Shown here piece by piece: positions 45,342-57,300 of a DNA stretch of 64,000 nt (the first letter of the stretch is position 1; the number at the start of each line of letters is the position of its first letter). The notes below the pieces were generated by a model that searched no databases, had not been told where the DNA came from, and saw only the letters and a program-made list of their open reading frames with translations. The position numbers and the translations under genes are program-made. The stretch is from contig CAIIXF020000009.1 in assembly GCA_903813345.2 (NCBI GenBank), positions 17,507,759 through 17,571,758 of the forward strand. Direction: 5' to 3'. The DNA comes from Owenia fusiformis. Taxonomy: Eukaryota; Annelida; Polychaeta; Sabellida; Oweniidae.

Positions 45342-48300
45342 TTACTTTTTCTTCCCACTTTTGGGAGTTTTAAGCGCACTCTTTGGTGTTTTGACCTTTG
45401 TTAATGATTTAGGGGTTTTAGCTTCTTTTTTCTGTTTCAAGGTGACATCAATTCCTATATCTTCATGTTTCTTAGAAGATTTTGGGGTGGACACTTCAAC
45501 TTTAATTTTCTTTGCACTTTTAGGGGTTTTAATTTTGTCTTTTTTCTTTACTTCAACCGTTTCACTTTCATCAAATACAGTCTCTTCTTTAATGCTCTTT
45601 GATGCCTTTTTAACAGATGCAGGCATCTCAGCTTTTGGGGTTTTAGTTTTATGTTTCTTTACTTTAGAAGGTTCCGACCCAGTCACTTCATCTTCTTCAG
45701 TTACAGTTTTAGTTTTTTTCTCAATGGGAGCCTCACTTGTCTTTTCATTTTCTGTCACAGAAGAACTCTTTCTTTTCTTTGTCTTCTTAGGTTTCTTTGC
45801 AGGGGTATCATCTATTGGTTCATCGAAGGTTTCACCAGGACCAGGGTAAACAATGTCTATGTTGCCATAGCGACTGACCTTGACCCTAGCATTTTCCACA
45901 GTAGTGACATCTTCTGGTTCAGGCACCTCTGGGATGTAGATTTTCTTGGGCAGTTTCACATGATTCTTGTCACCTGCAGCACATTAATGAAGTTTAAATA
46001 ATAAAGCATCTGCATCAAAGACAACCTTGTGTTCTAACCAGAACAACGGCAACGCCAAAGCGTAGCGAATCCCATCGAACAGCCATGGATGGCATTTTTA
46101 CAAACAAAGTATATAGCAAAAATGGCAGGCATTTTTCAAAATGGCCGCCTTCTACCAAAAGTGTCATTAGACCATTTGCTATACTTATAGTATTCACATA
46201 CCAAATATGAACAAAATCGCTCCACTACTTTTGAGTTATAGTAAAATACGTTAAAATGACGGCCATTTTGAAAAATGGCCGCCTTCTACCAAAAGTGTCA
46301 TTAGACAGTGTGCCATGCTTACAGTATTCACATACCAAATATGAACAAAATCGCTTCACTACTTTTCGAATTATAGTAAAATACATTAAAATGGCGGCCA
46401 TTTTGAAAAATGGCCGCCTTCTACCAAAAGTGTCATTAGACAGTGTGCCATCCTTATAGTATTCACATACCAAATATGAACAAAATCGCTTCACTACTTT
46501 TCGAGTTATAGTAAAATAGGTTAAAATGGCGGCCATTTTTCAAAATGGCGGCCATTTTTTAAAATGGCCACTTTCTACCAAAAGTGTCTTTAGACATTGT
46601 GCAATGTTTATAGTATTCACATACCAAATATGAACAAAATCGCTCCACTACTTTTCGAGTTACAGCAAAAATCGTAAAATAACGAGTAAAGGCCGCCATT
46701 TTTCAAGATGGCTGCCATGTGCTTCTTTAATATCTACATTTCTAGCTTTATTAATGTCCTATATAATTTTTTTACATCTAAAACATATTGCTATTACAGT
46801 TTTACATATTGCACCTAAATTACTGTAAATTCGGCACTAAAATGGCCGCCATTTTGAAATGAGCGGCCATTTTGAAAATCGGCTTTCGAGCAGAACTTCT
46901 ACCCCCATAGGGTATATGTGTACAAAATATGAACAAAATCAGGCCAAGGGTATTTGAGTTATTGCCCGGACGGATGGACGGACGGACGTACGTACGTACG
47001 GACGGACAGACGGACGGAGGCGTTCCCTATATCCCTCCGAACTTCGTTCGATGGGATAATAAAACATGGATTAGGGATGGGACTGACAAGAAAAGTTTGG
47101 AACTTACCTTCAAAATAAGACTGACCACAATACTGAAAATTGTTTAAAGTGAATATGGTAGTCTATGATAAAGTGCCAATCAAATGAAAGTGGATTCATT
47201 TTCATATTTTTGTTAGCCCTTTGGATGTGCAATCAACTGGATTTTCATGTACCTGATATCTAACTTCATAGGATCAAGTTCAGATCTAGTGAATTTAACC
47301 TCTCCACTTGAGGCAAAGACAGATTTACCAAATGATACATAAAAGGGCAGAGGCAAAGACTTACCAAGTGATATATAAAGGGGCAGAGACACAGACTCAA
47401 TTGTCTTCAGGTGTATGTTTTTCACATTGATGGCACCCCCTGGGATAGAATCTGCAAGCTTCTGAGTTGCAACCTCAATGTTTTCTCTAAGTTCCTCTGC
47501 TTTCATCTCAGTATGGCCCACTACTATAGCACTACAATATAACAATATTAAAAAGTGATTCAAAACATGCAAAACTGTCACTGGTACTCACCTAGTTACG
47601 CTGACGATATGTTAGCGTAACAAGATGGAAGAACTTCCAGGCTTCGTTTTCGGTAAGATATTTTTATTTCTCGAATGAAATATGGAATATACACTGGAAT
47701 ATTGTCACATTGGCAATATTCATGAAGATCATCAACATATCAAAAGCGAGGGACTAAATATGTAAATTGCGTCTTCGTTAGGGGTCCCACGATTCATTTT
47801 CCACCGATTCGATTCGAATCTCGATATTAACCTAACGATTCGATTCGATTCAAATTGTTGAGTTTTCATTTTTTGTAGCTCAAGTAGTTGGGGTAATTTG
47901 TCGAACGGCAAAGAAAAGAAAAATACGAACATTTCGAACTAATTAAAAACGTCATATTACGGATGTTTGCGTGGCTTGGTCTCTTACTTGACTACTACAG
48001 ATGTTACAAAGTAAAGGTGGATTAATTTAATCCTTGTTTGTCGAAGATATTAATAAATTAGTTTAATGTTCGAGTTTTTATCAATGCTGTGAATTGACCA
48101 CAATTCTAAGTTGGCACACGTATTTTAATATGCGGCAGGTCGTGGCGTGTCATGAGTCCGAAAAAAAATAAACAAACTGTTCGACAGCGGAGATTTTGTT
48201 CATTTCAAGACCTGTAGACTTAAATCTCTTTCAGAATGATAATCGAAATCAGCGATATTATAGCCACAAGATCGATTCGCTCAGATCGCTACGAAACGAG

Positions 48301-51300
48301 CCGGTTTATCCGATTGATCGTGGGACTCCTAGTCTTCGTTAATATACCAAACATAGAACCACCTGCATATTCTCAAACTAGACTATCTTCCTTAACTTTG
48401 AGCCAAATTATTGTCCACAACTTGACTTATAAGTGGTGTAGAAGCGAGGAATAAAAATATCTTACCGAAAATGAAGCCTGGAAGTGACTGTGATAACTCT
48501 ATTAGTATTAAGAATAACTTATATTATTACTTATATGCAATGAAACATATTTCATGTTTGTTAATATCATGAAGTGACCATATTCAAATTAATAAAAAAA
48601 GGGAAAAACCAAGATTTCGGCTGCCACTTGATAAGAAATATCAAAAAATATTTTGGTTCAGTTTTCTTTTGAGCAAAGTTTTACGGTTAAGATTTTATAC
48701 TTACAATGAGGAGCCATGCCCAGTGAGGATACACCTGGTACCACCAACTGCCTTCTCAATGGCTCCCTTTAGATTCTTGGCAGTCATATTCACAGGGGTG
48801 GGATTTCTTAAAAAACATGTAAATAAAAGACTTTTTTAAACCACAAACAGCAATATCAGGTATATATTCAATTCATTTGTCGATCTAATTTCTAGTAAAA
48901 ACATAACTTTACAAAGACACATTGGAAAATTCATATTCATTTGAGAAGTTAGCATTAGTCAAGAATGCATTGTGTGTGAACAACACTATAAAGCATATCC
49001 TTATCTTTTCATATATATGCATCATGAATGATGTATTGTACCTTAAACATTATATATTTTTGTATTTTTAATTCAATTAATGTTTATATTTTAGATATGT
49101 AGTTTACCACAGTTATGACTAATGCAATCGTGTAATGATGTCAACAAAATTTTATATATTTATATATTAGCAAGTGAAACGATATTGGAATTAGCTGGAT
49201 GATATCGGGATAATATACTTTATAGAGGTTATTTAATGGGAGTTTTTGATACAGGGTATATCTGAGGGAAATACAATATATCAACCCAAGGGACCGTAGG
49301 GACCGAGGGTTGATATATTGTATTTACCGAAGGATATACACTGTATCAAAAATCAAGCATTTAATAACTGATTTATTCTATACTTAGAAGATTATGAGGT
49401 TTTATAGTCAAGTCCCCTGGCTCAGTATCTACTCTCTGAATTTGTTGATCTGATGAGCGGGTGATATCAGCGGGTGATATATATATAGAGAGGTTCAGGA
49501 TATTGGGATTATCCCGAGGCCAATATAATATATTTGCCCGAGGGCCGCAGGTCCCGAGGGAAAATATATTATATTGGCCAAGGGATAATCCCAATATCCT
49601 GAACAGACTATAGGATAATATGTTTATCCCATACCAATCTTGGTCATCTGGTTCACATTGTTGAATCGTGCAAATATTTTAGAATATTCATGTCCAGTTT
49701 TGTTTTCTTGGCCGTGGGCGGATTTTCCTGTTCTCTCAAATATTCCAACATTTATTTTCTCGAATTTTTGATTGATTAATTGGATGCTCCTTCCCTTTTT
49801 TAAACCATCAAACAGATCCCGATTGTCTGTGTTTTCTCCATTGTCGTTTACAGTCATTACGCGAATGTTACAAATTATGAACAAATATGCGAGCGGCGAT
49901 TATGACGTAGCGGGCAGATATACTATATCTGCCCGCTTGGAGCGGGCACAAAGCTATATCTGCCCGCTGATTAAAATATAAGTTTTTACAAACCGGCTTT
50001 ATGTACCTGTAACACGTCCAAGTATGGGATAAATATATATATATCACCCGCTGAAATCTCCCACTCACTTCAGATATCTATAACTATATTCCTGAATGTT
50101 ATTTACCTACAACACTACTAAGTATGGAATAATAACTTGATATCTTTCCCGGGGGAATCCTCATAAGACTTCATTTGATTCTTTTCACATTGACATTCCT
50201 GGTGACTCACACAAGGGTTTACAATGTTTTAATGTTATTCCTAGTAAGCATTTTCTGTTTTAACACTTAGTACTATATACGTATATATGAAATACATGTA
50301 ATGATAATATTTCAAGGTTCATATCACAGTATAAGCTCATCATTTAGCTGTTAGAATGATATAGGGAAATTACATTGGATGATATTGATATCATCCTTGT
50401 TTTCTCTGATCTGGCCCCCTAACCTTTTAAGAGATGATACTCTAAAATAAAGTGCTACCCCTCCCTACACTTACATATTTCCAACAGACCTACAGACTTA
50501 CACTATGACACAACACAGACATGCCGAGTTTTCACTGGTGCAACCATGACTATGAACCTATTAAGACTAGAAATATCTACTCCCCAAGTAAAAGTTACCA
50601 GCAAATCAAACATCCCTCTACTAATATTGAAAAGAAACATACTTCTTTCTCTTGTAGAAATGTTTGCCCAATAAGCCTGGCAACAAGCGCACTATTGCCT
50701 CATCAGCCAGAAATATTCCAAACATGTTAGACAGATTCTTCCTGGCTTCATACTCTTTGTACTCTAGCTTCAGCCTCTTAAGAGGAATTACCTGCAAAAT
50801 ATGACAATTGAAATAGTAGATTCTCCCTGGCTTCATACTCTTTATACTCTAGCTTCAGCCTCTTGAGAGGAATTACCTGCAAAATATGACAATTGAAATA
50901 GTTCTACACAAAATGGTCAATTTGAAGGAGTAATTGCTTAAACAATTTATGGTTAATGGTTATAATTCTAACAAGGCATTAACATGACAAAATGTCACCA
51001 CCTAAAACAATTTGGTCAATTTAAAGCAAGTTGGAAAATACCTTTTGACCTTAAGAAGGTTTGATTTGAACTTCTGAGAACATGTAGATGATTTTGAAAA
51101 AAAATTCGTCAATTTGAAGCAAGTTGAAAAAATACCTCTTTGACTTTTTTTGACATTGAGATGGTCATTGAAGGTCAATTGTAAAGTCAGATTTGAACTT
51201 CTGAGAACATGTAGATGATTTTGAAAAAAAAATTAAGTAAATTTGAAGCAAGTTGAAAAAAGACCTTTTTGACCTTGAAAATGTCATTGAAGGTCAAATG

Positions 51301-54300
51301 TCAAATCTAAAGTCAGATTTGAACTTCTGAGAACATGTAGATGATTTTGAAAAAAAAATTAGTCAATTTGAAGCAAGTTGAAAAAAGACCTTTTTGACCT
51401 TGAGAAGGTCATTGAAGGTCAAAGGTCAAATCTAAAGTCAGATTTGAACTTCTCAGAACTTGTAAAGTCAAATTTGAACTTCTGAAAAGATGTAGATGAT
51501 TTTGGAAAAAAAATTTGGTCAATTTGAAGCAAGTTGAAAACAGACCTTTTTGACCTTTTTTGACCTTGAGAAGGTCATTAAAGGTCAAATCTAAAGTCAG
51601 ATTTGAATTTCTGAGAACATGTAGATGATTTTGAAAAAAAAAATTAGTCAATTTGAAGCAAGTTGAAAAAAAACCTTTTTGACCTTTTTTGACCTTTTTT
51701 GACCTTGAGAAGGTCATTGAAGGTCAAATGTCAAATCTAAAGTCAAATGTAAAGTCATATTTGAATTTCTGAGAACATGTAGATGATTTTGAAAAAAAAA
51801 TTTAGTCAATTTGAAGCAAGATGAAAAAATACCTTTTTGACCTTTTTTGACATTGAGAAGGTCATTGAAGGTCAAATGTCAAATCTAAAGTCAGATTTGA
51901 ATTTCTGAGAACATGTAGATGATTTTGAAAAAAAAATTTAGTCAATTTGAAGCAAGTTGAAAAAAGACCTTTTTGACCTTTTTTGACTTTGAGAAGGTCA
52001 TTGAAGGTCAAATGTCAAATCTTAAGTCAAATCTAAAGTCAGATTTGAATTCCCGAGAACACGTAGATGATTTTGAAAAAATTTTTTAGTCAATTTGAAG
52101 CAAGTTGAAAACAGACCTTTTTTGACCTTTTTTGACCTTGAGAAGGTCATTGTAGGTACGGTCAAATGTCAAATCTTAAGTCAGATTTGAATTTCATAGA
52201 ACACGTAGATGATTTTGAAAAAAATTTTTAGTCAATTTGAAGCAAGTTGAAAACAGACCTTTTTGACCTTTTTTGACCTTGAGAAGGTCATTGAAGGTCA
52301 AATGTCAAATCTAAAGTCAGATTTGAAGGTCAAATGTCAAATCTAAAGTCAAATCTAAAGTCAGATTTGAATTTCTGAGAACATGTAGATGATTTTGAAA
52401 AAAAATTTAGTCAATGTGAAGCAAGTTGAAAAAAGACCTTTTTGACCTTGAGAAGGTCATTGAAGGTCAAATGTCAAATCTAAAGTCAGATTTGAACTTC
52501 TGAGAACATGTAGATGATTTAGAAAAAAATTGAAGTCAGTCTAAACAGTATTTGTTAAGTTATAGGAAGTTGTAAGAAATTGTTACAGACGCCGGACACC
52601 AACCGCCGGACGCCAACGGCCGGACGCCAATCTCCAACCGCCGGACGCCATCGCAAAAAAAACGGAGACCATAACAATATGTCACCACTTTTGGTGGTGA
52701 CATAATTACTCATTTTGAGTCAAGTAGCAAATCCGTCACAGTGTCCTCTCTAATATGTGTGGCTTCTAAATTCTCCTGTACAGAATAAGTGACATTATCA
52801 TCACAAAATTAATGCCATTGTTGGTTTCTTTTTTTAAGCTTCCATAAGTTATATAAAAAATAATTGAAAACAATTCAAATTGGAGGGGAGGGGGGGTGAT
52901 GGAGGGGGAGTATTGTGTATATAAGGCATGATAAGAGATGTTACTTGACGATATTTCATATACATTGTAACTCCACATTTCCCCATTTTTTCATTCTGCA
53001 GTTTCTTACTGAGTTACTGAGTTCATTTCTCCAGGAATTAGTGTAAGTTATTGCATATTACTCCCCCCTCCATTCACCCCCCTCCATCCAATTTTGATAT
53101 TTTTCGATTATTATTATCTAAATGCTTTCTGTCACTGACTGGTCTTCTTAATCAGAGAAAATCTTTGCATTAGTACTTCAATCAAATATTCCAAAGGAAC
53201 AAAGGTTTGTTCTACAAAACGTAGCAAATAATGCCGAAATCAGAAACTCCATAATGCACTGCGATTGTTTAATAGTAATGAGATTGCTGACACTCAGAAT
53301 CAGTGTTTTCAATAGGTTTGTCTAAGATTGTGTCCCTGGGACGTACTGATTTCCAAAAATGCGTCCCTTGAAAAAATGTTCACGGGAATTCAAAGTCACG
53401 TTTTTACACTGGACAAAATAAAATTGATGAAATTTTGTATCGCTATTGCTATTTATCAGTCTAAATCAGAGTTCTAGCGAGTCCAGTATGTCATTGAATG
53501 ATACAGATACCATCACTTGCGAAGTATAACTTATATTCAACCATTAAACACACAATTTCTTTGCATATTTCAAAGTTATTTGCGTCCCGCCCCCCTCAAG
53601 AAACTGTGTCCCTTGAAAAAATGTTCACGGGAATTCAAAGTCACGTTTTTACACTGGACAAAATAAAATTGATGAAGTTTTGTATCGCTTTTGCTATTTA
53701 TCAGTCTAAATCAGCGTTCTAGCGAGCCCAGTATGTCACTGAATGATACAGATACCATCACTTGCGAAGTTTAACTTATATGCAACCATTAAACACACAT
53801 TTTCTTTGCATATTTCGAGGCAATTTGCTTTTGATTTTGATGACTCAGCTCAGAAATATCTTGCTTTAGGGGCAATCTGCCGTGGTTCCTTTTTTTGGTT
53901 CAGGTTCTTCCGCATATGCATTCTTAAATAATGATCACGTGATCACACTTGACAAATAGAAGATGGTTTAAACCAGGTCTTCAGCTAGCGACCAATCGTA
54001 GGACTCGTACTGATTACTGCTACTGCTATTTTGAGGAAATAAAGAGACTGAAGGTATTAAGATCAAATCCTTCACCCAAAGTTGATTCTGTGCATGTAAA
54101 TGGCAATGTGGACAGAAACAGCTCAATAGATGATGGTAAGTGAATTAAATCTATTATCGCCCAATTATTTTTTTTGAGTTTATTTTTTCTTGATTTTTGT
54201 CACTCAAGGTCTTTCATAGAAAAAGTAGGTCATGTGCTTATTGGGAGTATATGTGTGTCTATTAGGGGGGATACGATAACCATCAGATATGACACTGGAG

Positions 54301-57300
54301 TAACAGTGTTGAAAAGCCATATTCTATGGTTTAGAGAAAATATGCTAAAATAAGATATTTTTCCACAGGTTATAAAAATGTAAGTTTTATTTTGACACGA
54401 TATCCTATGAATATCACATTAACTATGTTACGCTGTTACAGTAATAGTTACGTGTTCCTCCAACATAAGGTAATAATAAGAAGTATAATATCTTACCTCT
54501 GCTACTGAAGTAACACCCTTCTCCCTAAGCAGAGCCTCATAGTGTTTAACACTTGGGGCATAATCCCGACTTTTAGCATCCACGTCTTTTACAAATAGAC
54601 AAACTTCAGTGTTATCTGTCTTAATCTCATGTGGGAGGTCTCTAAAATTGCAATAATATACACTAAATAAAATACTGGCATGATCATCCTATCATTCTAA
54701 AGATTTTTAATTTAATGGATTAATAAATAATACTAACTTTTTTGTTATCATATTTGTTTGTATCTTAAGAAAACTGTACAAGTAATCTATTTATTAATAC
54801 TTTTTAATAGACTGGGTTTGGAAACAAAGTTCACTTTTCTTCTTCAAAGTATATAAAGCTGCTTATATAATAGTAATATAAATTAAATAAAAAAGGTAAT
54901 TTTCTTCATGTCACAATAGAGATGAACTGATTTTGAATTTACACCCTAATATGTTTTTCATTTTACTTACACTTTGATAGTTTTAGGCCCCTTCAGTCTT
55001 GGGATCAATTTGAATGTGAACTGCAGGAGTACCCTCTCTCCCTCATTTAGGAATAGAGCATGTTTCTCATTCTTTTGTTTTACATGTTTCAACAGGGCTC
55101 CTATGGCTTTATCAAGATCAGCCTGCAAATTAAAATAAATTACATGAATTCACACAACAATGCTTTCTAGGACGCATCCCTACTACATAGGAGAACCAGG
55201 ATTTTTGATTGAAGTCGAAGGGCTTAAAGACGCATTTTGACGTCGACAGAATTTTGACGTTGACAATTTTACCATTAAAATTATCTACCTCTAACTCCAC
55301 AAAACTGACTCTGATTGATGATTACCTAGCTCAATTTTGATTCATCAATTGCTCTAATACTGACAATGAGAGACCCAATTCGAGTTATTTGATTTTTTGA
55401 GACTGCTTAGCTACTTCCAGGTAGAAGTTATCATGTGACCTCAGAATATTTTCATTAAAAATTCTAAAAATTACTGTCGAACTTTTTTCTCATTACTAAA
55501 TTCAATATTCTGACTATGGCTTGGACCGGTATTCAGGAATGACATGTCTGGCGCAAAATGTGGCCGTGTTTGGTTACAAACTCTTATATCAGACAACCAA
55601 ACCCATCACATGTTATTTATTCACAGATAGCTGAATTTTTCTTCGAAGCGTTATTAGAAGATTCGAAAATTTTGAACCGCCATATTTGTTACCGATTTGG
55701 ACCAATCAGGACGGTATGTCATCTCAATACTAGTGGAACAAGTAGGTTTTTAAAGACTGTCCAGGGGTATTTGCTGGGGTACCGACAATTGTCGGCACTC
55801 TATCGTCAACTAGTGTTGCCAGATAGAGAACCGACAATTGTCGGTACGCAAGTGGCTGCTACGTGTTTTTGCTAGAGAGCCGACAATTTCAAAAATAAAT
55901 CCACTACTTTTACATTTAGATATAACCTTATCACTGGTAGTCTAGTGGTTAGCGAGCACTACTTGAACACACTCGGTCCCGAGTTCGAATCCCGGCAAGA
56001 CCTTCTTTTTTTCCTTTGAGGGGGGCATGGTGCTTCTTTTGCAGTATGGAATCGTACAGGCATTAACTTGGAGTGAGCCATAATTTATTTCGACTAAAAT
56101 TGATTCAACTTCCATCAAAATTGTCCTACAAACTTCAATTAAAAAAACATTTTAAAGCTCTTTTTTTGTTCTATCTAATGGGTCGATATACAGTTAGGGG
56201 AGGGGATGCTTTCGCCCCCGTCACTCTCTACCCTTACTACGCCATGGCACAGGAGAAATATCTCATTTCGAATATATCACTGTTTACTTTGCGTTTGGTA
56301 GCTCTCTCATGCGAGATGGAATCGTGTAAGGGAGCCAAATGCATCAAAAATTGTGCTATAAGGTATGAGTACCGTAATCCAACACCAAATTCGAAAATTC
56401 ATAACAATACTTTGCACATATGGCGTTCGTGATCAACTATAAAACGCTTACCCACCATAGTGTTATATATCAAAATGCACCTGTCCATATAGGGGTTCGA
56501 TTGACCTACATCAAATTATAGGGAGTCAGGTTACTTTTTGAGATATCAGCGTCCGTTTATTGTAACTCGCGTTTGCTACCACTTCCTCAATTCTGATATG
56601 ACGGGCAAACGCGTAGTAAACATGCTCACGTTCGGAACTATTTTGACCTACATCGCTATTTTCGTAATTCAAATGAAAGTTGAACTCCTCTTTATTTTGA
56701 TACCAAATAGTGGCATACTAGGTACCCTAGAAGCCAACTATGGGTTATTTAGAACGATACCACAGGTTTTTAAATGGACTATATAGTACCTTTTGGCGGA
56801 TGGATATGGAACCTCATACCATAAGCTTCAGATAAAAAACATTCTAGCTATTTTCTTCTATCTAATGGGTAGCAAACTCCCCTTTCTACGCCTGATCGGC
56901 TCAGGAGAAATATCCTGTCTGTTTAGAATATATATAGCCGTTTACTCTGCATTAATAGCTCTCTAACGTCTTACTTGTTCATGTTTTTTATTGGGCCTTT
57001 CAACGTTTACTACCATTCCCTGTTCCCGGGCTACCATTTTTTGACTGGGTTTGGTAATCCCCGGGTAATCAGGATTAATGCCCTCCCCGGGTTTTGCACT
57101 TGTTCCAAAAATATCCGTATGATATCTGAAATATCCCCCCGCGCATTGCGCATGCGCCAGAAAATTCGAAAATCAATATTTGTCGGTCCTCTAGCGTGTA
57201 AACACAGCATATCTCCCGTACCGACAATTTATTTGTCGGTCCTCTAGCGTGCCACCACATCAGAGTCTAGAGTACCGACAATTGTCGGTACTCTAGCCTT

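Noticed and set aside
45361-46001. Plus-strand frames of 162 and 116 codons
   Set aside because: They lie opposite the Lys-rich last exon of RSL1D1, whose splice phase and homology fix the minus strand as coding.
55928-56003. A functional tRNA-Glu gene
   Set aside because: A and B boxes are good but the acceptor and anticodon stems do not pair, so it is called a tRNA-like pseudogene or SINE piece.
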